Part shown: positions 17,428 through 26,775 of the stretch, piece after piece
Layout: each line of letters opens with the position of its first letter
How positions within the stretch are numbered: position 1 is the stretch's first letter
Assembly (NCBI RefSeq): GCF_007859755.1
Contig: NZ_SJPF01000001.1
Coordinates: 124,001-188,000, forward strand
Reading direction: 5' to 3'
From: Blastopirellula retiformator
Lineage (GTDB): Bacteria > Planctomycetota > Planctomycetia > Pirellulales > Pirellulaceae
Length of the DNA: 64,000 bases
The notes under the pieces: model-generated
Told to the model about the DNA's origin: nothing
The model's input: only the letters and a program-made list of their open reading frames with translations
Database searches by the model: none
Position numbers and translations under genes: made by a program

Positions 17428-19050
17428 CTAGGGAAGCTCGCGCCGCAGGTCGAGTACCCAGTCTTCACTGCTGGGCGCTTCAAAGGTGAGCGTCGAGCCT
17501 TCCTGCTGGGGGCTTACCGGTTTGCCAAACTCGCCGGTCCGCGGATTGAACCAGCGAGCGTTTGAGGAATCTGGCAGTTGGTCCGCTTTCAGATCCAGCT
17601 TGCCGCCAACCGGCATGTAGACGACGCTCCAGTCGCCATCCTTGGTCGAAGCGGCGGCAACAAAATGGTTGCGGTTCTTCTTGCCAATTTGCGTCGCCAA
17701 CAGTTGTTGATTCGGGCGTAGCTTTTGTCTGGGGCCGCTGGCGAAGTAGTCAAACAGGACGGTCATCGATTTTGTCCCCGGCGTCTTGAGCCCAGCGGTC
17801 CAAGGTTCGACGTTTCGCAGGCTGCCGTGGTTTTCGGCGGCTCCCTGTTTCTCGTTCCAAATCCAGATCGAGTTGTGTCCGTACGTTACGCCGGCGGGCG
17901 GTGAAATGAGCAACGACCAATAGGCGGCCCGGCGGACGTGTTGATCGTCGTGCTTCTGCTTTGACTCGTAGGCGGGGATGGCTTCGTAGTTCGGCTCAAG
18001 ATTGATGATCGGCCGCGTGTTTTTACTTTGGTTCCACGCATCTTTTACCGGACCAGCCAGATGCCATTGGAGGGCGCTGCCGCCATCGCCATGGCCCGAT
18101 TGATAGCCGATAAAGTCGTACCAAGGCTGATCGGCGAACTTGCCGAGGATCCAGTTTTGTCCCGAGGCGTGCAGCGTGCACAATCGCTGTCGATCGCCAA
18201 ACACGTTTTTCCCGATTCGCTTCCAACGCTCGGCCGAGTCTCCCTTGAAGGGGCAATCGCCGCTCAGCATCCAGATCACGTTGTACGCGCCCCAGCGAGC
18301 CTTGATGTACTCGGCCAAACGCTGGGCGTCTTTCTCAGGCAGTGCGTTGCCGGGGTCGCTGCCAAGAAGGGCCCACAGGACGACTGGGCAAGCGACCATT
18401 CCATGCTGATTGATTGCAACGACGCGTTTGTCCAGTCGCTGGAACTCTTTCGCATTCACGCTAATCGGTTTGGTGGGATAGTAGACGCGATCCGGAATCG
18501 TCTTGTCGCCGCCACGCCATTGCGTGCTAACAAACTGGATCGCGGTGAACTGTTGCTGTTGGCGAATCGTTAGATAGCGCCCCCAATCGTCATCGGTCGC
18601 TTTCAACACGCCGTTCCAAGCGGTGTCGCCCAGAAAGAAGTAGGGCGTGCCGTCGTCATACTGAAAGAAGAGACGATTCTCGCTTAGGCGGATCGGGCCA
18701 TGTTGGTAAATCGGACTGTCGCCGAAGTACTCGATGCAATCGAAGGAGCCTGACTTGCCGCTGAGCGACGATTGCTGCTCACAGCGGGTCGTCCACTTCC
18801 AGACGCCAAGCTCACCGGGACAATAGCGAAATCGCCAAGTCGCTCCGCCGTCCCAAAACGCTTCGACCGTCGTCTGTTTACCGCTGGGGAACGTGAGATC
18901 GACGTAAACTTGGGCATCCCATAGCGGTTGAGCGAGTTCTTTCTCACAAGAGAGCGACTGGTCAATCACGTCATAACGAGCGACGGTCGCCGCCGACAGA
19001 GAAGGTGCGACCAATACCATCACCGCGAGTGCGGCGAGCGAGCGAAACAT
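17428..19050 (-). CDS. Secreted apiosidase-like glycoside hydrolase (DUF5060/DUF4038, GH140-like)
   Basis: A 540-aa protein with an N-terminal signal peptide (MFRSLAALAVMVLVAPSLSA). An Ig-like DUF5060 domain comes first (EAFWDGGATWRFRYCPGELGVWKW). A TIM-barrel apiosidase-like domain follows (FFLGDTAWNGVLKATDDDW, FVSTQWRGG, RWGAYNVIWMLSGDCPF, IINLEPNYEAIP with the likely catalytic acid, WSLLISPPAGVTYGHNSIW). The C-terminal about 90 residues (AAASTKDGDWSVVYMPVGG...WFNPRTGEF) match the putative collagen-binding domain typical of this architecture. It probably cleaves side-chain sugars (such as apiose) from complex polysaccharide outside the cytoplasm; the specificity is inferred. Confidence 0.82.
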   Translation of the reverse strand: MFRSLAALAVMVLVAPSLSAATVARYDVIDQSLSCEKELAQPLWDAQVYVDLTFPSGKQTTVEAFWDGGATWRFRYCPGELGVWKWTTRCEQQSSLSGKSGSFDCIEYFGDSPIYQHGPIRLSENRLFFQYDDGTPYFFLGDTAWNGVLKATDDDWGRYLTIRQQQQFTAIQFVSTQWRGGDKTIPDRVYYPTKPISVNAKEFQRLDKRVVAINQHGMVACPVVLWALLGSDPGNALPEKDAQRLAEYIKARWGAYNVIWMLSGDCPFKGDSAERWKRIGKNVFGDRQRLCTLHASGQNWILGKFADQPWYDFIGYQSGHGDGGSALQWHLAGPVKDAWNQSKNTRPIINLEPNYEAIPAYESKQKHDDQHVRRAAYWSLLISPPAGVTYGHNSIWIWNEKQGAAENHGSLRNVEPWTAGLKTPGTKSMTVLFDYFASGPRQKLRPNQQLLATQIGKKNRNHFVAAASTKDGDWSVVYMPVGGKLDLKADQLPDSSNARWFNPRTGEFGKPVSPQQEGSTLTFEAPSSEDWVLDLRRELP

Positions 19051-19142
19051 GGGGCGTCTCCAGAGGAGGGAACAGGATGGGCATCCGCCATTCTAGAGCC
19101 GCGTGAAAGTGGAACGCCAGGAAAAAACAGCTCGCCGCAGCG

Positions 19143-21626
19143 TTAAAACACGCCCAGCGCCATCAGGCTATACCGCACCACAAACCCAGCGACCACGACG
19201 CTAACCATGCTCATTAGTTTGATCAGAATGTTCAAGCTCGGTCCGCTGGTATCCTTGAACGGATCGCCCACCGTGTCGCCGACAACCGCCGCTTTGTGGG
19301 CCTCAGAGCCTTTTCCGCCGTGGGATCCAGCTTCGATATACTTCTTGGCGTTGTCCCAGGCGCCGCCTGAGTTGGCCATAAAGATCGCCAGGCAAAACCC
19401 GGTCGTCAGCGTGCCGACCAACAATCCCAACACGCCGCCCACACCCAGTAGAAAGCCAATCACCAGCGGCGTCGCCAGTCCCAAGACCGAGGGCAACACC
19501 ATCTCCCACTGCGCCGCCTTGGTACTGATCTCGACCGGCAGGGCATAGTCAGGCGTATCGGTCCCGGCCATGATCCCTGGCTTTTCGTTGAACTGACGTC
19601 GGACTTCTTCGACCATTCCCTTCGCTGCCCGGCCGACCGCTTTCATGGTGAGCGCGCAGAAAACGAAGGTCGCCATCGCGCCGACAAACATCCCGCCCAG
19701 CACCTTGGGATTCATCAGGTTCGCTTCGTAGTAGTTCGTAAAGTCGACCAGCGTCGCTGTGTGAACCGGCAACAGTTCGGCGTCGCGGCCGACCATCTGC
19801 AGGTGAACGTGATCTTCCCCTTTTTCAACGGTGAGCATCTCAGCCGGAACTTTGACCGGGCCGCGAGAATAGTCGAGTTCGTTCCAGGCGGCGGAAACCC
19901 GCTTGTCGCGGCGATCGGTGGGCAGCAGAAGATAGCCGTGGACATGCTCTTCCTCCCCATCGACCTCTTTGTAGATGACAAAGCCTCCCGAGACGCGATA
20001 CGGCTGATCGGCTTCAATGACATGCGCCAAATTGTCGCCCCAGCGCTCGAAGCCGATTCGGACTTCTTCGACATACGCCGCCAACAGGGCGAGCGCGGTC
20101 AGCGCCGCCGAGCCGATCGCAAACCCTTTACCGGTCGCGGCGGTCGTGTTCCCCAGACTATCGAGCGCGTCGGTCCGCTCGCGGACGATCGATTCCAGGC
20201 CGGACATCTCGGCGTTGCCGCCGGCGTTGTCGGCGATCGGTCCATAGGCGTCGGTCGCCAGCGTGATGCCCAACGTGCTGAGCATGCCGACCGCCGCGAT
20301 ACCGACGCCGTAGAGTCCCAGGGCAAAATAGTCAGGGTCCGAGAACCGCCAGCCATTGGCGGCACCAAACGCGACCAGCGTCGCCACGGCGATCACAATC
20401 ACCGGCGCCCAGACCGACATCATGCCGTCGGCGATACCGCCAATGATGATCGTCGCCGGACCGGTCACCGCTTGGTCGGCCAGCTTTTTGGTCGGCTCAA
20501 ATTCATCGCTGGTCGAGTACTCGGTCCACTTGCCAATCAACCAGCCGGCCGCCAGTCCGGTAAAGATGCTGAGCGCAACTCCGGGTACAAACATGTAAAC
20601 GGCGCCGCCCACCTTGGGCATCAGCCACATCGACAGCAAGACCGCCACGATCGCGACCAGACCGGTCGAAAAGTTGATCCCCCGGCCAAGCGCCGCCAGC
20701 AGGTTCTTTTGAGTGGCGCCCTCTTCGGTTCGCACCATGTAAACGCCGGCGATCGATAGCAGAATGCCGGCCGCCGCGATCGCCAACGGCAGAAAGAGGG
20801 CATAGAACTGCGCTGTCGGCACATCGAGACCAGCCGAAGCAGCCAGCGCCGGTGAACTAAACGCCGCCACGCCCAGCGCCGCAGTCGCCAACAACGAACC
20901 GCAATACGACTCGTACAGATCAGCGCCCATACCGGCGACATCGCCTACGTTGTCACCTACGTTGTCGGCGATCGAAGCGGGATTGCGGGGGTCATCTTCC
21001 GGGATCCCTTGTTCGACTTTGCCAACCAGATCGGCGCCCACGTCAGCCGCCTTCGTAAAGATCCCACCGCCAACCCGGGCGAACAGCGCCTGGCAACTGG
21101 CGCCCATCCCGAAGCAAAGCATCGTGACCGTCACGTCAATCAAGCTGAGCTGAAAGACCCACCGCAGTACGGCAAACCAGATGGTGATATCGAGCAGCCC
21201 AAGCCCAACTACGGTCAGCCCCATCACGGCGCCGCTGCGAAAGGCGACTTGCAATCCTTGATTGAGCGAAGCCCGGGCGCCGGCCGAAGTGCGACTGCTG
21301 GCGGCGGTCGCCGTCTTCATGCCGATCCAACCTGCCAGGCCGCTGAAGAAGCCGCCGGTGACGAACGCGAAAGGAACCCAACCGCTTTGCGCTCGGAAGA
21401 CGTACGACAACAGGGCGAGTAGCGCGAAGATCACGATGAAGAAAATCGCCACCACGCGATATTGTTGCGTCAGGTAGGCGTCGGCCCCTTCGCGGACGTA
21501 GCCTGCGATCTCCTGCATCCGGGCATTACCGGGATCGGATCGGAGCATCTGCATGAAAAAGAAGTAAGCTTGGACAAGGGCCGCGAGGGCCGCCAACAGC
21601 ACAAGCAACCAGATCAAGACCTGCAT
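19143..21626 (-). CDS. hppA: Membrane-bound ion-translocating pyrophosphatase
   Basis: Couples PPi hydrolysis to H+ (or Na+) pumping across a membrane. 827 aa from ATG 21626 ([19 protein letters not shown], first TM); the upstream in-frame extension is not protein-like. Diagnostic motifs: [46 protein letters not shown] (Mg-PPi site, split across positions 215-260), and [10 protein letters not shown], where Ala replaces the Lys of K+-independent enzymes, predicting a K+-dependent type. Odd: a hydrophilic His/Glu-rich insertion of about 115 residues (about 520-635, [19 protein letters not shown]...) makes it longer than the usual 660-720 aa. The 5' leader contains two strong hairpins. Confidence 0.93.
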   Translation of the reverse strand: MQVLIWLLVLLAALAALVQAYFFFMQMLRSDPGNARMQEIAGYVREGADAYLTQQYRVVAIFFIVIFALLALLSYVFRAQSGWVPFAFVTGGFFSGLAGWIGMKTATAASSRTSAGARASLNQGLQVAFRSGAVMGLTVVGLGLLDITIWFAVLRWVFQLSLIDVTVTMLCFGMGASCQALFARVGGGIFTKAADVGADLVGKVEQGIPEDDPRNPASIADNVGDNVGDVAGMGADLYESYCGSLLATAALGVAAFSSPALAASAGLDVPTAQFYALFLPLAIAAAGILLSIAGVYMVRTEEGATQKNLLAALGRGINFSTGLVAIVAVLLSMWLMPKVGGAVYMFVPGVALSIFTGLAAGWLIGKWTEYSTSDEFEPTKKLADQAVTGPATIIIGGIADGMMSVWAPVIVIAVATLVAFGAANGWRFSDPDYFALGLYGVGIAAVGMLSTLGITLATDAYGPIADNAGGNAEMSGLESIVRERTDALDSLGNTTAATGKGFAIGSAALTALALLAAYVEEVRIGFERWGDNLAHVIEADQPYRVSGGFVIYKEVDGEEEHVHGYLLLPTDRRDKRVSAAWNELDYSRGPVKVPAEMLTVEKGEDHVHLQMVGRDAELLPVHTATLVDFTNYYEANLMNPKVLGGMFVGAMATFVFCALTMKAVGRAAKGMVEEVRRQFNEKPGIMAGTDTPDYALPVEISTKAAQWEMVLPSVLGLATPLVIGFLLGVGGVLGLLVGTLTTGFCLAIFMANSGGAWDNAKKYIEAGSHGGKGSEAHKAAVVGDTVGDPFKDTSGPSLNILIKLMSMVSVVVAGFVVRYSLMALGVF

Positions 21627-22101
21627 GAGAATAGCTACCTTCCGTGAAACTGCCCCCGATGGGGGATTACTCCAGCCGTCGGTCGAGAAATCGCCCCCGG
21701 CGAAAGCTCGCCAGCGGGGAGAGGAAGCGGGCAAATCTCAGGACGGTCCATCACGCTGCACTGCCAACTTTTTGGGGAGTGATAGCAGCCCAATTATCAG
21801 TCTTATGGCGTAATCTTAAAGGATAAAATTTGAAAAAGCGGGGAAGTTCTTCCCCTCTACCCCCAATGCCGACGAGGCAAGAAGAAGTTGAAGAAGTTAC
21901 TGCCGCCGGCATATTTGGAATTTGGGAAATTCTGGGGTGGATGGTCAAATTTCGCCTGCAATTTATTAGGAGCTTTTTGGTTTCTCGACTACCGTAGGGA
22001 TTCCTGGAAATTTTCCACTCGTTCGCTAGGTGTTCTGGCCTACGATCGATTTGGAGAAACTCGTCTCTTTCTTACTCAAGACTCAGATAAGAAAATTGAC
22101 C
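21627..22101. other. hppA leader and upstream intergenic region
   Basis: On the minus strand, the hppA leader holds two GC-rich stem-loops: CCCCC-GAT-GGGGG (21653-21665) and a longer CCCC...GGCGA-AAGC-TCGCC...GGGG (21694-21719). They do not match a riboswitch class known to me. On the plus side, the region 21800-22100 is A/T-richer and should contain the promoter for the Gly-rich gene; no consensus was found and no ORF is credible. Confidence 0.4.
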
Positions 22102-22965
22102 ATGAAGGTGATGTTCGCTCGACGTCTGGCGATGACGTTCGCTCTACTCGCTACACTTCCTCTGGCGGTTGGCGCCAATGCGGCCGAAACCTCTCCGGCT
22201 CGCGCTGCGGAAGGGGAAGAAGTCAACATGTTCCAGGCTATGGAACAAGGTGACATCGACGTGAAGTTCATTCCGATGAACGCAGAGCGTGGAACCTTCA
22301 TTATCACCAACAAGACCGACAAGAAACTGAAGGTCGAAATGCCCTCGGCGTTCGCCGGCGTTCCGCTCGCCCAGTTTGGCGGTGGCGGCGGCGGTTTTGG
22401 GGGCAATGGCGGTGGCGGCTTCGGCGGCGGCAACCAGTTTGGCGGCGGTGGCGGCGGCGGTAACCAAGGCATCGGCGGCGGTGGCGGTGGATTTGGCGGC
22501 CAAGGCGGCGGTGGCGGTTTTGGTGGCGGCAATGGCGGCGGTGGCGGCGGCGGCTTCTTCAACGTCATGCCGAACAAAACGCAAAAGGTGAAAGTCGACG
22601 GCGTCTGCCTGGATCACGGCCTGGATGATCCGAACCCGAGAATCCCGTACGACGTCAAACCGATCGAGCAATACACCACTAAGCCGGGCGTTGCGACCCT
22701 GTTGCACATGCTGGGCAGCGGTAAGATTGACCAACGCGTCGCTCAAGCGACCGCTTGGCACTTGAACAACGACATGAGTTGGGAAGAGCTGGCCGCCAAG
22801 TCGATCAAACATCTCGATGGCCGGGTGGAGCCCTACTTCTCGCGGAAAGAAATCATGACCGCGATGCAAGCCGGCGAGTTCGTCGTGAAGTACGAAGCCG
22901 AAATGAAGAAGGCGCCCGAACCGAGCCAATCACTCAGCGAAAGCGTCTCGACCACCGTCGAATAA
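22102..22965 (+). CDS. Secreted Gly-rich protein, paralogue A
   Basis: 287 aa from ATG 22102 (MKVMFARRLAMTFALLATLP, signal peptide to about ANAAE). An N-terminal domain (EEVNMFQAMEQGDIDVKFIP...GTFIITNKTDKKLKVEMPSAFAGVPLAQFG) looks like a Tribe/DUF-type beta domain carrying NKTDKKL. About 60 residues of almost pure Gly with Phe/Asn/Gln follow (about 95-155), then a conserved helical domain (FFNVMPNKTQKVKVDGVCLDHG...LLHMLGSGKIDQRVAQATAWHLNNDMSWEELAAKSIKHLDG). Function unknown; the Gly-rich linker suggests a flexible cell-surface or matrix protein (inference). It shares the same architecture with the gene at 23306. Confidence 0.75.
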   Translation: MKVMFARRLAMTFALLATLPLAVGANAAETSPARAAEGEEVNMFQAMEQGDIDVKFIPMNAERGTFIITNKTDKKLKVEMPSAFAGVPLAQFGGGGGGFGGNGGGGFGGGNQFGGGGGGGNQGIGGGGGGFGGQGGGGGFGGGNGGGGGGGFFNVMPNKTQKVKVDGVCLDHGLDDPNPRIPYDVKPIEQYTTKPGVATLLHMLGSGKIDQRVAQATAWHLNNDMSWEELAAKSIKHLDGRVEPYFSRKEIMTAMQAGEFVVKYEAEMKKAPEPSQSLSESVSTTVE

Positions 22966-22998
22966 GACGGCGAGCAACAGTCAGCAATCCTCCGAAAA

Positions 22999-23035
22999 GA
23001 GTCTGGTCCGCGTGGCCAGACTCGTTTCGTTTCTT
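22999..23035 (+). terminator. Terminator between the two Gly-rich paralogues
   Basis: Stem GAGTCTGG / CCAGACTC (22999-23023) followed by a T-rich tract. It lies 34 nt after the first paralogue's stop, so the paralogues are probably transcribed separately. The rest of the 340-bp gap up to 23305 is A/T-rich, with a GCTCTCGCTGGCGCGAGC hairpin near 23198 and no ORF. Confidence 0.65.
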
Positions 23036-23305
23036 GACCAAACGGCAGAAAAGCGAGTTGAAAAGCCGACAACATGCGACTCTTTGGCACTAATTGCGCG
23101 TTTAGCGCAATACCCCACGTATGTGGATGATTCTATTGCAAATCGCTTGGTCGGCTGACAATTCTCGATTAATCTAAGATTTCACTAGAAAATAAGGGCT
23201 CTCGCTGGCGCGAGCAGTCCTTTACGTGTCAGTTCGGCCTGCAAACTGGTCACGATCTTCTCTCTACTGAAATCTTAGGCGCTGCAGACAGAGGAGCTCT
23301 TCCGT

Positions 23306-24181
23306 ATGAAGGTGCAATTGTATCAGCGATTGGCGACTGCTTTCGCCATTCTCGCCTCCCTCGTTTTTTCCTTTCCCACCATGGCGGATGATTCGTCCGG
23401 TCGCTTCGCCGATGCGGAAGAAGTCAACATGTTCAAAGCGATGGAAGAGGGCGTCATCGACGTCAAATTCATCCCGATGAACTCCGAGAAAGGGACGTTC
23501 ATCGTCACCAACAAGACCAACAAGAAGCTGAAGGTCGAGATGCCCAGAGCGTTTGCCGGGATTCCGCTGGCTCAGTTTGGCGGCGGCGGCTTTGGCGGCA
23601 ACGGCGGCGGCTTTGGCGGTGGAAACCAGTTTGGCGGCGGCAACCAATTCGGCGGCGGTGGCGGTAACCAAGGCTTTGGCGGTGGCGGCGGCGGTTTCGG
23701 TAACCAAGGTGGCGGGGGCTTCGGTGGCGGCGGCGGCTTTGGCGGCAATGGCGGCGGCGGCGGGTTCTTCAACGTCATGCCCGAGAAGACCCAGAGAGTG
23801 AAAGTCGAGGGGGTCTGCCTGGATCACGGGCTGGAAGACCCGAATCCGAAAATTCCTTACGACGTCAAGCCGATCGATCAATACACTAGCAAGCCTGGCG
23901 TGGCGACGTTGTTGCACATGCTCGGCAGCGGCAAGATCGACCGGCGCGTCGCCCAAGCGACTGCCTGGCACTTGAACAACGACATGAGCTGGGAAGAGTT
24001 GGCTGGTAAGACGATCCATCACCTGGATGGCCGCAGCGAACCTTACTTCTCGCGGAAAGAGATCATGACCGCGATGAAGGCGACCGAGTTTGTCGTGAAG
24101 TACGAAGCCGAGATGAAACAGAACTCGGCCGAGCCGAGCGAGTCGCTCAGCACCAGCAGCGTTTCGACCAACGCTCCGTAA
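23306..24181 (+). CDS. Secreted Gly-rich protein, paralogue B
   Basis: 291 aa, signal peptide MKVQLYQRLATAFAILASLVFSFPTMA; GAGGAGC about 9 nt before the ATG. It has the same three-part layout as the gene at 22102: EEVNMFKAMEEGVIDVKFIP and NKTNKKLKVEMPRAFAGIPLAQFG, a G/F/N/Q-rich linker (about 90-155), then FFNVMPEKTQRVKVEGVCLD, LLHMLGSGKIDRRVAQATAW, HLNNDMSWEELAGKTIHHLD and YFSRKEIMTAMKATEFVVKY. The flanking domains are far better conserved between copies than the linker, arguing that both copies are functional and under selection. Confidence 0.75.
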   Translation: MKVQLYQRLATAFAILASLVFSFPTMADDSSGRFADAEEVNMFKAMEEGVIDVKFIPMNSEKGTFIVTNKTNKKLKVEMPRAFAGIPLAQFGGGGFGGNGGGFGGGNQFGGGNQFGGGGGNQGFGGGGGGFGNQGGGGFGGGGGFGGNGGGGGFFNVMPEKTQRVKVEGVCLDHGLEDPNPKIPYDVKPIDQYTSKPGVATLLHMLGSGKIDRRVAQATAWHLNNDMSWEELAGKTIHHLDGRSEPYFSRKEIMTAMKATEFVVKYEAEMKQNSAEPSESLSTSSVSTNAP

Positions 24182-24230
24182 CGCGAATTGACCATCATCT
24201 GACCGAACAGGCCTGATTCCCGCCATGGGA

Positions 24231-25553
24231 TCAGGCTTGCTTCGCTTCTTGCGGAGCAAACCGCATCTTCTGCGACAATCCCCGTTCGGCGGCGGCCAGC
24301 CGGGCCGCTTGTTTCTCGAGATCCTCGTGCCGGACCGAGAGCCACTGTTGAAAGCGGCGATATTCGTCGGCGATTTCGGTTCGTCGCTCTTCGAGCCGGG
24401 CCAACAGTTCGTTGACTTCGTTCTGACGACGGCGCCAGATCGCGGCGGCGTCTTCGTGCGACTGGCGAATCTTCACGCGGAGTTCGGCCGTTCGCTGCGT
24501 CAATTCGGCGGTCGGCGCATGACGCATTAGATCGGGCCACAGCTCGGCGACCACCAATTGCGACTCGAGCGCTTCGCGATGCTTGTCGCGCAATTCCTGT
24601 TCGATCTGTTCGACGGCGGCCTGGCGTCGTTCGAGTCGCGCTTGACGTTGGTCCAGCTGAGCCGCCATGGCGATCAACTCCGCTTCGCCCCGCTTACGAG
24701 CTTGCTCTTGCAGTTCGCGTTGCTTGGCGACTTCCGCTTCCCAGGCTTTTTGCTGACGGGCAAGTTCAGCTTGCTCGCGACTGTAAACCAATGCGTCGCC
24801 AGTCTGACCGCGCTCGGCGTCGGCCAACTGGGCGGCGATTTGATCGAGCTGGGCCTTGCGCTGTTCGAGCTCTTGCTCGCGCCCCGCCAGTTGCGTCTCG
24901 CGCTCGCGGACTTGGGCCGAGTATTTCTCGACCGCCGCTTGCTGCGCCTTCACTTCCGCCAGTTTACGATCGACGGCGCGACGCTCGGCCGCCGCTTTCT
25001 CTTCGAGCGACTCATGCGTGATCCGCAACTGCGATGCGGTCTTGGCCAGTCGGGCGTCTTCTCGCTTTTGAGCGCCGCGGGTTTGTTCCAGCTTGCCCGC
25101 TTGTTGATCGAGCTTGAGCACCTGCGCTTCGATCTCGCTTTGACGATCATTGAGCGCGGCGTCGCGTTGCTCTAGCTCGCGCTCGCGGCGATCAAGCGAC
25201 TTGGTTCGTTCGGCCAGGGCGGCCGCTTGTTGATCGACGCCCAGTCGCGCGATTCGGGCTTCGTTATCAACCGCGGCCAACTGCGATTGCAGTTGCGATT
25301 CGCGCCGCTCCAGATCGGCCCGTTGCTCACGCAAGGTTCCGGATAACTCTTCCAGATGACGACGTTGGGCTGGCGACAGCTCGAGCGGTTCGAGCTGGGC
25401 GACAATATCGTCGTCGGTCGGTTCGGTCGTCGCCGGAGGCGCAGCTTGTGCGCTGGACGGCACGTGCGGACCATCGACGCGCATCGCTTCGACCAGCTTT
25501 TTTTCGGCGGGTTGAGACGACTTGTCTTTTCGTGTTTTGCGCTGAGTAGCCAT
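24231..25553 (-). CDS. Long coiled-coil protein, unknown function
   Basis: 440 aa, almost entirely heptad-like and rich in Glu, Gln, Arg and Ala from about residue 70 (ELSPAQRRHLEELSGTLREQRADLERRESQLQSQLAAV ...) to about 330, predicting one long coiled coil. The C-terminal about 100 residues (LVVAELWPDLMRHAPTAELTQRTAELRVKIRQSHEDAAAIWRRRQNEVNEL) are helical and Trp-containing, a probable globular end. No signal peptide or TM segment, so it is cytoplasmic; no motor or ATPase motif. It ends in the terminator-like inverted repeat GCCTGATTCCC/GGGATCAGGC shared with the converging Gly-rich gene. Confidence 0.7.
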   Translation of the reverse strand: MATQRKTRKDKSSQPAEKKLVEAMRVDGPHVPSSAQAAPPATTEPTDDDIVAQLEPLELSPAQRRHLEELSGTLREQRADLERRESQLQSQLAAVDNEARIARLGVDQQAAALAERTKSLDRRERELEQRDAALNDRQSEIEAQVLKLDQQAGKLEQTRGAQKREDARLAKTASQLRITHESLEEKAAAERRAVDRKLAEVKAQQAAVEKYSAQVRERETQLAGREQELEQRKAQLDQIAAQLADAERGQTGDALVYSREQAELARQQKAWEAEVAKQRELQEQARKRGEAELIAMAAQLDQRQARLERRQAAVEQIEQELRDKHREALESQLVVAELWPDLMRHAPTAELTQRTAELRVKIRQSHEDAAAIWRRRQNEVNELLARLEERRTEIADEYRRFQQWLSVRHEDLEKQAARLAAAERGLSQKMRFAPQEAKQA

Positions 25554-25671
25554 AAGGCGATCGACGAGTTAGCTAGCGTTACAACCGGAAAAGTCTTCCA
25601 CGTCTTTCTTGTCATCGGCAAACTTCGCCGTCGACTTTGAATCTGGTTCGACCTGGTAAACTTTTGCGCAT

Positions 25672-25698
25672 AAAAAAAGGGAGACCGGAGTCTCCCTT
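25672..25698 (-). terminator. Rho-independent terminator of trxA
   Basis: Stem AAGGGAGAC-CGGA-GTCTCCCTT with a T run on the minus strand (plus-strand A run 25672-25678), 37 nt after the trxA stop. Confidence 0.9.
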
Positions 25699-25734
25699 AT
25701 CGCTAGCTTGCTTTCGCCGCTATCGCGCTGCGGC

Positions 25735-26055
25735 TTAGGCCTTGGCGCTGTCGATCGCTTCTTGCAGTTTGGCTTTCGGCTGCACGCCCATCAGTTGCGA
25801 AACGACCTTGCCGTCTTTGAAGACCATGACCGTCGGAATGCTCTGGATGCCATACTTGCGAGCGAGGTTCGGGCTTTCATCCGTGTTGACCTTGCCAACC
25901 TTGGCGCCGCTTTCATATTCCTTGCTCAGCTGGTCGATCACCGGGGCCAGCTGACGGCAGGGACCGCACCACGGGGCCCAAAAGTCAACCAAAACCGGGT
26001 CGGTCGACTGCAACACTTCCGTCTCAAAATTGGCTTCGTTAAATTCAATCGCCAT
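25735..26055 (-). CDS. trxA: Thioredoxin
   Basis: Protein-disulfide reductase of 106 aa with the redox motif WCGPC (Cys30/Cys33) in [15 protein letters not shown], Asp24 buried near the active site, and the cis-Pro loop [14 protein letters not shown]. All are conserved and the length is typical, so it is a canonical thioredoxin. It would receive electrons from thioredoxin reductase and reduce cytoplasmic proteins. It is separated from the coiled-coil gene by its own terminator. Confidence 0.97.
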   Translation of the reverse strand: MAIEFNEANFETEVLQSTDPVLVDFWAPWCGPCRQLAPVIDQLSKEYESGAKVGKVNTDESPNLARKYGIQSIPTVMVFKDGKVVSQLMGVQPKAKLQEAIDSAKA

Positions 26056-26255
26056 GGCGAATCATCTCCACAACCGTAAAATATCTTGTTTCCAAGCGCC
26101 AACGATCCAGGCGCTTCTGGCTATGCTGGCAGAAACCGCTCAATTATAGGTGGCGCTAAAGGGGTGTCAACGAACCCGGGCCCCCGGCCACTGGCCATAA
26201 AACGGTCTGCAGCAAGCGTTTTGTGCGTCTGCGGCGTTATTATTTAGGATGCCTT

Positions 26256-26600
26256 ATGTCTTCCAAGGTTACGATCTACCACAATCCCCGCTGCCAAAAG
26301 AGCCGCCAAACGTTGGAACTGCTGCGATCCCATGGGGTTGAGCCGCAAGTCATCGAATACCTGAAGACGCCGCCCGACGAAAAAACGCTAGCGAAGTTAG
26401 TCAAGCAGCTGGGGGGGGACGCGAGCAGCCTGGTTCGCGAAAAAGATCTACGAAAGCTCGGATTGCCGCGACCAGCCGACTCGGCCGAGGTCGTGAAAAC
26501 CCTGGCGGAACATCCGGCGCTGATTGAGCGTCCAATTGTAGTCAGCGGCGGCAAGGCCCGGTTGGGTCGCCCGCCAGAGAACGTCTTGGAACTGCTGTAA
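26256..26600 (+). CDS. arsC: ArsC/Spx-family arsenate reductase-like protein
   Basis: 114 aa from ATG 26256. It has the glutaredoxin-coupled arsenate-reductase fold with catalytic Cys13 in YHNPRCQKSRQTL, a basic segment LVREKDLRKLGLP and RPIVVSGGKARLGRPPENVLELL carrying the conserved R-P-I and GRPPE. The enzyme would reduce arsenate using glutathione and glutaredoxin. No arsR, arsB or acr3 gene is nearby, so a general YffB/Spx-type thiol role is equally possible; the gene name is tentative. Confidence 0.82.
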   Translation: MSSKVTIYHNPRCQKSRQTLELLRSHGVEPQVIEYLKTPPDEKTLAKLVKQLGGDASSLVREKDLRKLGLPRPADSAEVVKTLAEHPALIERPIVVSGGKARLGRPPENVLELL

Positions 26601-26775
26601 CGCTTCGGGCGGTTTCTCCTTACCGTTCTCGCATTTCCCTGGCCGCTACGGCTATAGTAGACTTGTCCGCCGCAGTTTGCCCCCGCCGGGTAAGCTGGTT
26701 TTGTTCATGACGACAACCTCCGACCGTCTGCTGACGTTACCGTCGCGCATGCGTCGATCAATATAGAAATAGCTG

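Noticed and set aside
22376-22577. Ala-rich and Pro-rich frames overlapping the Gly-rich genes
   Set aside because: They are direct out-of-frame or antisense translations of the GGC-rich linker; the same occurs at 23553-23801.
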